A stretch of 64,000 bases of DNA, taken from assembly GCA_025267735.1 (NCBI GenBank), contig CM046294.1, positions 43,375,570 to 43,439,569 on the forward strand, written 5' to 3'. Below are positions 14,387 through 27,772 of this stretch, one piece after another. The notes below the pieces were generated by a model. The model was not told the origin of the DNA. It did no database searches and worked only from the letters and a program-made list of their open reading frames with translations. The position numbers and the translations under genes were made by a program. Within the stretch, counting starts at the first letter, position 1. Every line of letters begins with the position of its first letter. The DNA comes from Mactra quadrangularis. Lineage: Eukaryota; Mollusca; Bivalvia; Venerida; Mactridae.

Positions 14387-15971
14387 AACAGAAGACATTT
14401 ACGAAAGTGCGCAAAGGACAACCAACAAAAGTAAATCACAATAAACTCTCAATGTTAAAATGAAGTGTATAATTTATGCTAACCCAAATTTCCACCCCGA
14501 GCGATTTATAAATAGATTGGACGTGTCAAACTGACCAACTTGTGTTAAGCATAAATTTACATATATTTGTAAATGCACCGAAGAATAGACTTTTCCTTTC
14601 ATTGTTTGAAATAAGTGCAATGGTGCACTGTGCAACTTTTCCGGAGCATAAACTTTGCGTTTATTTGACAACTTTGCGCTTTTAACAACAGAAGTATTGT
14701 CTCTTTTATGAAGGAAGCAGTCAACTTCTTACATTAAAACACACTTTATATGAAGTAATAAAATTCCGCTTTGGTTAAAATAAAACTAAAATGAGATGCG
14801 AGTTTCGAGGAAAGAATTGTACACTTTATTTGCAAATAAAGACATTAAAATTAGCTTGCTAGGATGAATTTTTACGATGGGGTCATTGGAACAAACCGAG
14901 ACAATAGTTTGACCTAGATTGCTTCCAGGACAAATGTCATAATCTCCTGGAAAAGTAATTAAAACAGGGAGTGGGTAATTAGTTTATGAATATATATAAT
15001 ATAATGTTTTTAATTAATTACCTTCATTTAGTTAGAAGTGTTTTGCCATATTGTTGTGGTCTTATTTATTTATAGAAACAGCGAAAACCACAAACATAAT
15101 AATGTACATGTATCTACATCTACATGAACTGCTTGTATCTAAAAGGTATATACATGTACACTACACTGACGAATCCGTATTTTTTCTGGACGACTCCAAA
15201 TAAGTACAAAATGGGAGTCAAAGAGGACACTGAAAGTGGATGGTGGGTCCGCCATTTATAGGAGATTGTTGTTTTCTGTTATGCAAATCTTTCGATGATT
15301 TTTAGCCAGTTTGAAGTAATTCGAATCATCCAATGCCACTGAAAATGACAAGATTTGTAGACAGATAGATAGATTCCTTTATTTCCTCCTTATCTGGAGA
15401 GTAGTAAGTAAGCTAGCACATGTTTTAAGTACAAACCATACTCTCAACAAATGACAGACAACTGCCCTGCTTAGTACAAAGGTCGAAAAAAGAATTTCCA
15501 AGTATTTATTTACCAAATTCAAAGTATGTAAGACCTGGTACCTAATTGAATCCATGGACCCCGGATTCGTTTTTAGACACTTAGTCAATTTTAATATTAA
15601 TGTTCCGAGCCCTACTTAGTGGAATCTTTTAACTTTGAAAAATAGATCCACGAGCGCGATAAATGTATAACATGTGCTGTATCCTCTCACGTGACAAATT
15701 AATGGCAACTTTAACTTAAAATGAATATACAGGGCCCTGATAAATAAATCACGTGTTTTATTTCCACCCACGTGACCAATTAGTATCAAGGTAAGTGCTT
15801 TGAATAAAATCAAGGTGAAGGTCGAATTAAGCCAATGATTAAATAAAAATGTCATAATAAGATATAAATCATATAAACGATTTTAATATGCATTTATATT
15901 AGTTAGAATTTAATTGATGGCTGAGCATTAAGTTCACATTTCGGCATTAAATCAATGATTTTTTATGCATA
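14387..15971. other. No gene recognised
   Basis: AT-rich. GATAGATAGATTCC at about 15366 followed by TTTATTTCC may be a minus-strand LINE tail. Three CACGTG motifs lie between 15688 and 15775. Confidence 0.4.
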
Positions 15972-17062
15972 CAGTACCTTTCAAAAGTTTCTGGATAAAA
16001 TCGTGCTTTTGGATTAATCATTTTTCATTCACCAATGAAAATGAATATGAATGAAACTATGAAACATAATTAAGCCTTGTTTGACCGTATATGTCACAAA
16101 ACGTATATGTCACATGGTTTGACGTATTAATCGGCCGAATTAATCACACGCGCCTTCATGTGACATTAAACGTTCGTGAAAATTAGCGCTAAATGCCTGA
16201 CCGTATATAGCAAATTTTATAAAATGAACCAATTCTTAATATCGTTGCCATTATCTCTGTCCGAAGCCGAATATGTCACACTTTTGACACACAAGTTGTG
16301 TGACATATACGTTTTGTGAGATATACGTATTGTGACATGTATACAATGTGCCATATACATTTTGTGAGATATACGTATTATGACATATATACAATGTGAC
16401 ATATACTTATTGTGGCATATATACAATGTGACATGTACGTATTGTGACATATATACAATGTGACATATACTTATTGTGGCATATATACAATGTGACATGT
16501 ACGTATTGTGACATATATACAATGTGACATATACTTATTGTGGCATATATACAATGTGACATGTACGTATTGTGACATATATACAATGTGACATATACTT
16601 ATTGTGGCATATATACAATGTGACATGTACGTATTGTGACATATATACAATGTGACATGTACGTATTGTGACATATATACAATGTGACATATACGTATTG
16701 TGACATATATACAATGTGACATGTACGTATTGTGACATATATACAATGTGACATATACGTATTGTGGCATATATTCAATGTGACATATACTTATTGTGAC
16801 ATATATACAATGTGACATGTACGTATTGTGACATATATACAATGTGACATATACTTATTGTGGCATATATACAATGTGACATGTACGTATTGTGACATAT
16901 ATACAATGTGACATATACGTATTGTGACATATATACAATATGACATATATGTTTTTGTCACATATACAGTCTAACAAAACTTTAATTGGAGCATAATTAC
17001 TTGCTGTATCATTGAACAGTTCGGATCAAAATTTCATTTGTCCGAGAACTTTTGGAGGGTAC
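15972..17062. mobile_element. Terminal-inverted-repeat element with satellite core
   Basis: Left end CAGTACCTTTCAAAAGTTTC, right end (complement) TACCCTCCAAAAGTTCTCGG. The arms match loosely for over 100 bp, down to ATATGTCAC beside the core. The core is the 32-bp satellite at 16296-16952. The left end is preceded by TA, as in Tc1/mariner-like elements. No transposase frame. Confidence 0.65.
16296..16952. repeat. 32-bp tandem satellite, about 20 units
   Basis: Each unit is two related 16-mers, ATTGTGACATATATAC and AATGTGACATGTACGT, with small variants. The minus-strand open frames over it repeat every 32 residues because 32 bp read in three frames closes after 96 bp. They are artefacts. Confidence 0.9.
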
Positions 17063-17588
17063 GATATCTGAAGTGACATTAATATATGTGATATTGGCAC
17101 ATGCATGTTTATTCAATTCATCATTAATTTGATTGTTAGTTGACACCTTTCTTATAGGAACAGTTCACTTCATGAATACATATACATATGATCCCATGTT
17201 AAACTGGGAGTATTTTCATACAAAAATATTAGGACAATATATGCCCCCCTCCCCCTGGAACATAATTTAGCATGTTCACTTTTACCTGATACAATAGAAC
17301 ACATTTCAAATGCTATTTATAGATTGTTCACATTGACCCGAGACAATGGAATACGATTCAGGGGCTCGTATTATCAAGCGTCTTACGACCAATTTTAATC
17401 GTAAATTCGTTTATGTTGTATTGATAAATTATCTTAAGAGTTTTGATAATATGCTGCCCAGATACTTTTTATAGCTTGTTCAGACTTACCTGGGCTTGTT
17501 CATATTCAGGGAATAGAATTCAATGTCATCAACAATCATTTAATTTGATTGGATTTTTATGAAAAATGTAATATGTGTTGTTCTGCTT

Positions 17589-17846
17589 CAGTGCAATTTT
17601 TTATAACAATTCTTACAAGAAAAGCTATCGTAAGTCAATTTCATGATCTTGCAGTTCAAAGTCAAGAGAATAATAAACATAATTATGATATGATATTAAA
17701 AAGGTATACAATATTCTACATAATTCAATAGCATTTGGAATTGATTGGTCAGAAAATGACAGTATCATTAACATATCTTGCTTTGACTTACGATGATTTC
17801 TATCGTGAGATGTTTTTGTGAAAAGCGCCACAGATCAATTGCACAG
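17589..17846. mobile_element. MITE family A, copy 2
   Basis: Same layout as 1548-1789: CTATCGTAAGTCAATTTCAT on the left, TTGACTTACGATGATTTCTA on the right. The outer ends GTGCAATT and AATTGCAC are inverted. Confidence 0.75.
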
Positions 17847-18662
17847 AATTTTGACGTTAAACAATTATTTCTGAAGTACATTCAATGACGTCATATGTTA
17901 TTGTAAAGATGTTTTGTTTATGATAAATATAATGCCAGTTTTAACAATTAATATTTTCTGGATAAAAAAAATTAAGTCTAGTGATCGTTTATCATTATGT
18001 TTATTTTCTACGTTTTACTGCGTCATAAATTTTGTTTCATACGTACATCATACGTAGTACATAGTTTAGATGCATATTAATTTATTTAACTCAATTGTGC
18101 AACACTTAATTGCAATGCATAATAAACTATCTTTCTCGAACAAGCCTGCTGATTACCTTGTATAGTTTACAGCGAAACAAAAGTCTTGTTTTTGGACCAT
18201 TCGGTACCGCTCATCCATTCACTGCGAATAGCATTACATATAGTTAATATAATTAATAAAGTCAATTAATTTGAACGAGACCCGAACGCTTTGCTGGCGT
18301 TTACAAAAACACACAGAGTTTAAATTCATAATTGATGAACAATTCATAATTAAACTTAGCAATATTATTCTTATATAATCAAAATGATGAAAGTTTGAAA
18401 ACCATAAGTAAGATACGGCCATGACCTGATTTAAAGTCAAGCACGCCCAAGGTTAAGTTGGAATGAGGTCAGACAAGGATTGCGAAATTCACATGTATGT
18501 TTGTATACCAAGGACAAATGATAATTTTTACAATGGTATGATAACACAAGTATGTAATGATGATTTGCGAATGATGTTCACAGTTCCCTGCAAAAGTCTG
18601 CGAATGAAAGCCTATCTTGAGGACACACCAATGCACAATTACCAATGAAAAAAGTACATAAA

Positions 18663-19150
18663 GGGCCGACTTGATTTGCCCGGGCGGCTTACGAACCGGC
18701 GTAAGCCGTTCGCCGATCCGCTCGCCCCGGTGTGACATATGAATCAAGCGAACCGGCTAACTAATTACTGTTTCAGACGGTCGTATTTCAAGCAGGGTGG
18801 TACATAAATCCATATTAGTAATTAAAATTTTAAATTCGTGTCTGGCGAGTAAAATGTGTACTTGTAATATAACTCTTACACAAATGTCGCGCAAGAAAGT
18901 TTAATTGAACACATCAATTAGTATTTTGTCCATAATCGTAGTAAATTTTTGTAATAATGGTTTCACCTGTATCTATTTTTAGCCATATTCGTCACGTGCT
19001 CGCCGCTAGCCGCTCTAACGAAACCGGCGCATTCGGCGTGCGCCGGTTGTTGACCCGGCTCAATCTCGGAGCAAATAAAGCGAATCGCCGGTAGCCGTTT
19101 CTGAATCGGCGTACGCCGCTTTGAGCCGCCCGGGCAAATCAAGTCGGCCC
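18663..19150. mobile_element. GC-rich terminal-inverted-repeat element, 488 bp
   Basis: 27-bp perfect inverted ends starting GGGCCGACTTGATTTGCCCG, flanked by AAA on both sides (possible 3-bp target duplication). Inside the ends are short palindromes such as CCGGCGTAAGCCG and GCGTACGC. The centre is ordinary AT-rich DNA without an open frame. A non-autonomous DNA transposon; a PIF/Harbinger-like origin is a guess from the 3-bp duplication. Confidence 0.8.
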
Positions 19151-19194
19151 AAAGCCATCTTAACAAATTCTAAAGTAGGCATTTGGTGAGTCTT

Positions 19195-19314
19195 CTAAGC
19201 ATATCGCTAGCTAGCGCTTTGCCCGCTGGTATCCTTAATGTGATATCACATACGTAATCCATTTGGTGTGAGAAAGGTACCAGGGCACAAAGCGCTAGCT
19301 AGCGATAAGCTTAG
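19195..19314. mobile_element. MITE family G, intact copy
   Basis: About 120 bp. Inverted arms CTAAGCATATCGCTAGCTAG and CTAGCGATAAGCTTAG, with GCGCTTTG / CAAAGCGC and GGTA / TACC further in. Confidence 0.8.
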
Positions 19315-19353
19315 GAAATTATCCAATTATTATGTTACATGAAAACGCTTTGG

Positions 19354-19939
19354 TATAGTGCGGACATATTGACCCCGACCTTACCTTTCTCATTTGCATC
19401 TTATTATCAGATACACATATCCCGGTGAAAATCAATACCACGCCTAATTTACACTTCGGCTCGTTATGTATTTAAAATAAGCAGTCGATTTACATTGATT
19501 GTAAATAGCATCGGCGGGTACTTAATAGGGTTGCATGGGACTTGTAGGTTTTGAATGTGTAATGTCAGCTATGGCTTACATTATAAGTTTAACAAGACAT
19601 GTCTAGAGTACATATGTGCATTCAAACGTGAAACTTGTTTTCTTACATTTGTAATTACAAATTATAATAAAATGGGCGGGGATGGCGGTTGTGGGGCTAA
19701 AACCTACAACTTTTGAATTGGTAGCTAGCCTCATCGTATAATATTCTGGTCCGGCCTATGTGTAATAGAGACTCATTGTACACTTTAAATGTACTTTAAA
19801 ATTAATCCCTGTGTTATAATTACATTTGAGCTTTGACGGTATAATCCGATTGTTTTCGAACATTAATACTACCTTCGTATTCAATGTAATGAATATTCTT
19901 GCATAAAGGTCAGGTCGGGGTCAATGTGTCCGCACTATA
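19354..19939. mobile_element. Terminal-inverted-repeat element, 586 bp
   Basis: Ends TATAGTGCGGACATATTGAC and GTCAATGTGTCCGCACTATA, continuing with CCCCGACCTTACCTTT / AAAGGTCAGGTCGGGG, about 35 bp with two or three mismatches. No coding frame inside. Confidence 0.85.
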
Positions 19940-20158
19940 ATAGTAAACTTACTTGCATTATGCGTGATCAGATTTTTCCCTTTAAGATTTGATTAGTCTG
20001 AGGTTTTTTTGAAGGGAACTGTACAAACATATACAATGTACTTGAAACATTGGTTGAAGGTCAGATAAGTAGATCAAAGCAATCCAATAATCGGGTCATA
20101 TTAATCTACATCTAGGTTCATGAACCATTATAGTACATGTATTTGAATATGGAATGCA

Positions 20159-20305
20159 CAGTATAAACTCTGCAAAGAGGTCCTCTACATAACAAATGCT
20201 CTGCACAACTTCTTTTGATATATCCCTTAAGCATAATAAACCTCTATACAGCAACAACTTAAAGCTGTCATCGGAAATCGTGTTTTACTTTTGTTGGTTG
20301 TACTG
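20159..20305. mobile_element. CAGT-ended MITE (pogo/Tc1-like), divergent
   Basis: Left CAGTATAAACTCTGCAAAGA, right end complement CAGTACAACCAAC. The interior resembles the copy at 25230 (CTCTGCA...AACAA...TTTTGAT). Confidence 0.5.
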
Positions 20306-21309
20306 TGCGCACTTTCGAAAATGTCTTTTTTTATACTGAAGTTCTAAAGACTTCTATTACACTCCTTGTCTGACTCGATATATTGATATACCAACGATAC
20401 TTGCCTTTCGCTATATCGATACATAATTTTCTATTAATGACAGCACTACAACTTAGAATGTCCCATTTGGTGTTGTTCAGGACAGTTTGTACATTGTGGT
20501 GTATTATATAACATGGAATTTGCATAACTTGCCATACATTTTTGTTTGTTCAATATATAGCGTATCGATAGTATTATCACCATTTTCTAGATTTTTAAAT
20601 AAAATATCTATTTCATCATTTTTTTAATAATCCAGGTATTGAACCACAGTCAGCTGGACATCTTAATATAGGATACAAAACCATGCAATTTAAACTTAAA
20701 TTTAGTTCATGGGGCACTATTCATTCAATTTCATAATTTTACTCATTCTTTGCTGTTTATGAACAGCGTCTTCGCAACCCAATAAATCTAAACCATTTTA
20801 AACAATTAGCACTTTCAATAGTATTGATTACAGTTAAATAAAAACAAATTACATGTTAAAAGTGTACACAAGTGCTATTTGCCTATTTGAACTCACAATT
20901 TAACCCATATTTTCATAAATCGTTTCACAATCTTTATGATTACATTTGATAAGAGGAAGACACAAAGAAGGCTTATTAAATGCCCAGAAACTTTGGAATG
21001 TCATGTACATAAGATGTAGACTATGTCGATATTGTTAACTATAAGATCACGAGTGTCATCAGTGCTGGGTATCTCGTGGGAGCTTTCTATCTTATAACCG
21101 TCAGGGGTGGATATGGGGAGGAGCTTATATTGCGAGGGGTGGTGATTTTCATGAGTCACCGCCCTATTGCTAAAATGAAATTGTTGAAAAGAATAAAATA
21201 TAAACTTTATCATATAGAAAACTTAACTGCATTATTAAATAAAACTTACTTCAAGGGTGTTTTATCTTGAAATAAATAAAACATCACAATAAAGACGTGC
21301 GTACGGTTT

Positions 21310-21560
21310 TGTAAAGAAGCATTGAGTTATCTGCCCCTGACACTACGTTAATTTTTTACAGTGAAAAGGCAAGTAGCCTTATAAGCATTGGGTTGCTTGT
21401 CCTTGTCATTACGTCATTTTCGAGGTAAAAAAGTAGAGAACCAAGTTAGAATGGAGTGGTCTCCCTTGTCACTAATGTATTTGCAATAAAAAAGCAGGGA
21501 ACCACGTTTGTTGAGAGTTGCCTGTCCCAAGCACAATGTAATCCTCCTAAAGACAAAAGA
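21310..21560. repeat. Diverged tandem repeat, about 75-bp units
   Basis: Three or four worn units share TTGCCTGTCC / TTGCTTGTCC, CACTACGT / CATTACGT and AAAAAGCAGGGAACCA-type phrases. Confidence 0.45.
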
Positions 21561-24500
21561 CCTGGAACCAGACAAGACCCGGACCTGTAATACAATATTA
21601 AAGAAGCAATATCTACCCTTATCTGTATATATATCCCTAAAGTTTGATAAATAAGTAACAAAATCAATCTATATATTGATTACTTCAATATTTCCCTCAA
21701 AGATTGATTTATATTTCAATAACTTGATTTTGGTGATACAAGAATTTTGACTGTTTAGTTTTTTTACACTGAAACTTGATACCCCGAAAAATAAGTTTGC
21801 ATGTACAATGTATGTGCATATGGAAGTTTTAAAGTCCAAAGTTACCATTTAGTACAGTCTCCTCTCAACAACAGTCATCTCTTACCAATGTCTGCTGGTC
21901 AACTAGATTCAGAGCGCCACTATGCGAGCGAACACACTGGTTTGGTTTGGATTAAAACCCAACAAAAGTCAGCATGAGACAAAAATATAAGAACGGGTAA
22001 TTACAGCAGATCAAAATAGTACATGCAAAAAATATGAAAAACGTTTCCTGGTCGAAAGATATGCAACATAATATGCTATATTAATTATAAACGATGTCAA
22101 CCGGTGACAAATGTGTACACACAAAGTTCATGCTATTATATATCATGTAAGACTGCCCTGTCATAATATGTAATTTACTGACGTATGGCCAACCATCTTA
22201 CACACTTATAAGTACAAATTAATGACGTTTTTCGTTCATTCATTAAAAAACTATTTACTGATCTATGTTGCGCTTTAAAAGCATTTTTATACGTGAACGT
22301 AACAGTGCAATTAGGAGAAACGAGTACTCATGCACTTGTCGACAGTTTTTGACAAATGGTTTTAATTGGATAAGTGTATAGTTTGTAAAAAAAGGTATTT
22401 TACACTTGTATACAGTAGTAATCCTAACATCACGATTTTCAAATAAATTGAAACAATGCTTGTTTAATGAAAAATAATTAAAGTTTAATTGAATACACCA
22501 ATGCTTTGGCCCCCAGACTAGCTCTGTTGGTAGGGTGACTGAATTATCCAATAATGTCTTTATTTACGTAATTTAATCAAATAGTGTTCTATTCTATTCT
22601 GTTCTGTCAATCTATGAGTTCCGGGCTTGATATCTGAGCCGGGCCTAAGTATTTTCGTCAAGATTAGCCATAAAATACATAGAAACGGTCATTGTAGCCC
22701 GAGACAAAATTACCTTTGAAATAATAAGAGATGGTTGGTGTAGGGAGATTGCTGTAATTGAAGAATGGCCATAGAGAGCGAGGTTTCACTGTTAAATCAA
22801 AACCACAATTAGCCAAAATATTAAAGTAGACAAATTGACTGTCAAATACGTTACAAAAATGTAACAAATAGTTTATAACATGTATTAAACACATATTTAC
22901 ATGTTACAAAAAGGATACACAATTTGTAAACAAATCCAGAAACAACTAGGACAGCCCTTCTAATGTTTGGCCCCTCCCCTTTAATGCAACAATGTATTAT
23001 CCTATATTACATCCAAATTAACTTTAGCACAGTTTTGCACTTAATGGTGATTTGTTTCTTTACGTATTTTTTGTGTTTAAGCAATGTTTGTAAATGTGTT
23101 TATTCACGATTTGGTGTCTGATATTTGAGAAACACAATGTATAACATGAAGACATCGAGTGTTTGACATTTTTAAAAGAAAAAAAACTAGAGTAAACACA
23201 TCACGTGATCAAAAATGCTACAAATATAAGCGAAAACGTAAACAAACCGACTCAAAGAAAAACGTCGGATAGTTGTACTTCATTTCCGAGAAATCAAGAA
23301 AAATGAGTGACAGCGAGGGCAATTGGATGCAAGACAAAACGCTGGGAACTGCAATATAGTGACATGGCCTGCAACATAGGGATATAACAAAATGTGACAA
23401 TGCCTTCAAGTCCCCGCATGGTATTAGTTATTGTTGTTGTCTTATACTTTATTTGACTCAATTATCGATTGTCTCATATTATTATCTATCAAACGGGTAT
23501 CTTTGAGGGCAGCACAGTTTCAATTTTACCATTTATAAGTTATATATGTACATTGGATGGAGTAAATACACCCTTACCAGGGGAAAGTATACAAACACCT
23601 CTAATCACCAAATGCAGTTACAGCAAAAAAACAAATACTTGTTCAATCACTAAATGCAATTACAGCAAAATACAAAATACTTGAACTCGGCTATTTCGAA
23701 CTTTCCGGTAGAGTCAAGCATTTTACCAGGAATCTTTCTATTTCCATTTATCTATGAAAAAAGGTCCGTAGAAAACTAGGAAGAGTCGAAAGGTAGCAAT
23801 TATATTGAATAATGCCGATCACCTGGTTCCCAAGAAATTTTTGTCACAAACCATCGAGTTTGATTTTTCGAACTTTTTCTGTACAATGAAGGAGTAAGAT
23901 TGTTGCGCAATGAGCATGCAAACACATAAAACCATAGTCTATAAAATTCAATTACTTTCCTTTCTAACGTTTTTATCAAGTTTGTTTAGCATTAAGTATT
24001 GAAGAGATAAACTCCCATAACATAATATTAGGATAAGCTGTCTTTAATTTATCACTTTAAAGATTTTTTTTCGTAGATCAATTTTAAACTATGCAATCTC
24101 GACCCCCTGTTGATCAATTTCTGCCTATCTTATGTACATGTATTGCAACAAGAAGACCTCGCGATGTCCATAGCTACAAGCAAATAGCTAGGGAATCTTG
24201 GGTAATTTAATTTGATAACATTTTGTATACTGTATAGGAGGCACTTGTCACATGATTTTAGTCATCTAAGGTCTTTCTATCCAATTTAATATCGTGGAAT
24301 GATAAATAAAGTGTTATCATTTATGACATTGGTAGTTAGCTAGTATACTCTCATGAAATTCTGTAACGATTGTGTTGACATTTAGTCCACGCATGCGCAC
24401 TAACGATCTTGCCAAGATATTTAAACTTTTATTTAAGATTTATGAAAATTTTAACAATTTTCATCTTATTGTAAGATGAATAAAATTTTGAAGAACTTGG

Positions 24501-25229
24501 CTTGCTTTAAGTTTTGTTTTAAGGGACCATTTTAACTGATAGAGTAATGTTAGGATGTCAGTTCACCTGATCAGCGTTTATTGGGTGCCTCAATACTATG
24601 GTCTTACCCTACGTAAAACAGAAATAAGAAAACTATGAACTGATCACGATATGTTAGGGGTAAAGGTACCATGATTCACCAATGACCTGGGTTCATACAT
24701 AAAAAGCCATGTATGGATCGCTGGACCTGAAACAAAAGCCCTTTCTCTGGTATAGGGAACAATAGTTGAAAAGTCAGTCATCTTAACCACTTGACCACAG
24801 AGGGGTCCATAATAACACCACTATCAGTTAGAAATTACAATTACAGTGATTTGACGTCAATAACCTTTAACAACTCGACCACAGAATAGCTTTAAGTAAA
24901 ATCAGACATAGCCTTCTTTCTACTTTTCTACACAGTATTTGACACGTCGGGAAGACATACAGCGCTTTAATTTAACTTGAATATTACACGCATAATGATT
25001 TTACTTAATTAATTTTATTAATTAATGCATAATGTTAGTAAGACGTCATTCACGTATACATGTATATAATTTATAATAATTTAAACATCATCTTTACGTA
25101 CTAATTAAAATAATATAAAGCAAAACCTATGTATACTTTCACAGTAGCGAAACAGACAGTTAATTCCAGAAGAAGTAATTTATGTTTAAGCTTATTTGTG
25201 AGACGATTTTCAATCGCTTTCAAACGATA
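21561..25229. other. No gene recognised
   Basis: AT-rich. A tRNA-like box near 24786 (complement of GGTCAAGTGGTTAAG) suggests a SINE relic. No exons seen. Confidence 0.4.
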
Positions 25230-25408
25230 CAGTATAACCTCTGCAGCGAGGCCCTCTACAAACCAAATCCTCTGTTCAACAACAGCTTTTGATTCTTCTC
25301 CCTTAGGAATAATTTTAGTTAAATTAAACCTCTGTAGAGCAACAACCTCTGAACAGCAACATTTTTATTGCCTCTCTGTGGGTGTTGTACTAGTGAGGTT
25401 GTTTACTG
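25230..25408. mobile_element. CAGT-ended MITE (pogo/Tc1-like)
   Basis: Left CAGTATAACCTCTGC, right GAGGTTGTTTACTG, with TA on each side as target duplication. The open frame across it is not a gene. Confidence 0.65.
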
Positions 25409-25673
25409 TATAACGAAAATCAAGTCTGACATTGAATTATTGTTATATTATGAATTTGCTTTATGTGTATTTTGTTCGAATAACTTTACACTATCACTTT
25501 GATTATAGACTTCTGCACAAAACAATGCTGTGGTCAAATAACGAACACCAGGCCTATCACACTTTGATCGGTAATCATAGTACTGGAAGCACCTATTGTA
25601 TACTCGTACTGATTCGATTAATGTTTACACAATGTAACATAAGGGAAGAAGGAGTAAAATACATCTAAACTTT

Positions 25674-25891
25674 TCCGGGCGGGACAAACTTTCGTGGTGC
25701 TTGCTCATGAAATAATGTCTAAGCCTATTCTCCCTCCACTGTTTCTTAATCATCGGTCCGTTGTCAGTGACTGACGGAAGTTTGTGCCTTAAGTAACGGC
25801 CAAATCTAGAGATTTAGCTTTTCTAGGAACTTTGAGTAGGTTGGCTGACCGCTGTGATATAACCCAACAAAAACAAAAAAACTACGATGAT
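25674..25891 (+). mobile_element. SINE family B, 5'-truncated copy
   Basis: Matches the full copy at 40960 from GGGCGGGACAAACTTTCGTG through GACGGAAGT, AATCTAGAGATTTAGCTTTT and GGTTGGCTGACCGC, ending in an AACCCAACAAAAAC tail. The tRNA head is missing. Confidence 0.75.
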
Positions 25892-26425
25892 ATTTCTCGT
25901 AAGAGTATGTGTATAAAAAATATCACAAGATAAGTAAGTTGAGTTTAGTGATAAAATATTTTGAGGTCATATGTTACCAACCTCCTACTCTATTTTTTCT
26001 CGGCCTATTCATTAGTAAGAACAAATACATACAGAAACTATTTAAAGCTACTGTCTCAAAGATATATTGCTCATATTGTTTATATATTTCAAAAGTACCT
26101 GTCGGTGTCTATAATTGCGTAAGAAAATGTACTTAAACTGTCATTATTAAAACACTGTTTTACTGCGTCCAAAATGTTTCTAAATAATTTAGAGAATCTT
26201 AAGTATTGTTGATATCCAAGAATTGTCGTATCCAGAGGTTATCAAGATTCTCGAAGTTGAATCAATATCTGGGCACAAGAATAGTTATTCAAGTTGAAAT
26301 CTGTGAGAGACTCGCTTTAAGGTGAAACATACGTTGTTGACAATCGTACGAAAATCACCACACACTCGTCAACAAAATAAATCATAACAACACCAGTGAA
26401 TGCAGATGGTTTTCGTAGCTTGGTG

Positions 26426-26623
26426 GATCCGTAAGCAACCGTCCGCTTATATCTATATGACCCCACTTTGATAAACTCTTGATCCGTCCCTTTATATCTA
26501 TATGGCCCCCTTTGAAAATTCTGGATCCGTCCCTTTTATATCTATATGGCCCCTTTGATAAACTTTGGATCCGTCCCTTTTATACCTATATGGCCCCCTT
26601 TGATAAACTCTGGATCCGTTCCT
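26426..26623. repeat. 45-bp minisatellite, about four units
   Basis: Units carry GGATCCGTCCCTTTTATATC, then TATATGGCCCC and TTTGATAAACTCT. Because 45 is a multiple of 3, a repetitive reading frame stays open. It is not evidence for a protein. Confidence 0.85.
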
Positions 26624-27772
26624 GGTACAAGCACGTAAATTGTATATTCATAATTGGCAATGTATAGTTATTTAATTTGAGTAATAAAATTACACATTAA
26701 CTTTATAATTCTAACAATGGTTAACATATCATATTAAATATGTCATCTCCGACTTCGCCTTTATAACTTTTCAATTTTTATTTTCATTCATAAGTTAGTA
26801 TTTTAATAAAAGTATGTTTATTTATGAAAATTATGTTACAGTACGGTTTCACTATTAAGACCATCGAAATCGAGGGTCGTAATAGCGAAACGGTCGCAAA
26901 ACAGGGGCATCCGACTCTTTGCAATCTCTTGGAGACTTTAAACTAAATTGTGTGGAATTTTGGTGCGGAGGAATCGTGCACTAAGAACTTATATAGAAGA
27001 GAAAATAATTATAACAAGCTCTCAAACGATTCGAATACAACAATAGGGAGATTGGTGCGTAAGAATGACACATGGAGTGCGTAGACCTCAGTGAGTATGA
27101 CAATCGCTAGAACGATTGAAAATCTGCACCAAGAAATCATTCGTCTAAAGCAGCCATGTGTGTGCCCCTCATAAGTTTATTAACATAGGTATGTATGTTT
27201 ATTAACATGACTATCTGTCGTATATTAAAACATAATACATTATTTAATAGTACGGCTAGTCAAATAAAACAGTAATATACACGTCTACCACTGATGAAAT
27301 AATTACAACTAAATGCATGTTAGACATACGTAGTCCAAAATAAGAACACGTTACGTTAAATGCGTTCTTAAATGTAACGTGTTTCGCAATAAGACTACAT
27401 TAATTTAATACATTGCTGAGGAAAAATTAATGATTAAATTGTTCATATTTATACGACCTTGAGTGAAAATTGCATATCGTGAAGATCACTCGAGTATAAC
27501 TAACTGGCTGTAGATTGAAACAACGTTAAAAGTCCCAAAAGTAAATAATATTGAGCAAATTTCTTAGTGAATGTTTTCAATATTGTCAAAAATGTTTTTT
27601 TAAATGTGAAACTCTCATATAAAACCATTTAAACCTTTGTACTTAAGAGTTTGTATCAACATGCCAAAGTTAAGAGTTATAAACGGCAGACTTTAACGAT
27701 ATATGTTCGTAATATGCTGTAGACAGGGTTTAAGCCCATGCATGATCATTATGAATAAAGATTTCAACTTAC
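26624..27772. other. No gene recognised
   Basis: AT-rich, intron-like. 26840-26905 resembles the end of the MITE at 58669 (GGTTTCACTATTAAGACC). If the exon at 28314 belongs to the channel, its next exon should lie here or further left, but none was identified. Confidence 0.4.

Noticed and set aside
14338..14400. Possible M4 exon on the minus strand (LLLYW-like phrase)
   Set aside because: The preceding codons do not fit the R-x-x-F-P...F-N pattern expected of M4, and it lies in a SINE tail.
16217..16842. Minus-strand open frames giving Cys/His/Tyr-rich repeats
   Set aside because: They are the 32-bp satellite read through all frames; no start context, splice sites or domain.
16296..16952. 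CRISPR-like array of regular repeats
   Set aside because: The units are contiguous with no unique spacers, in a eukaryotic setting.
18963..19166. Arg/Cys-rich minus-strand frame
   Set aside because: Lies across the end of the GC-rich inverted-repeat element; no domain.
25129..25413. 94-codon plus-strand frame
   Set aside because: Covers the CAGT-ended MITE at 25230 and has no family signature.
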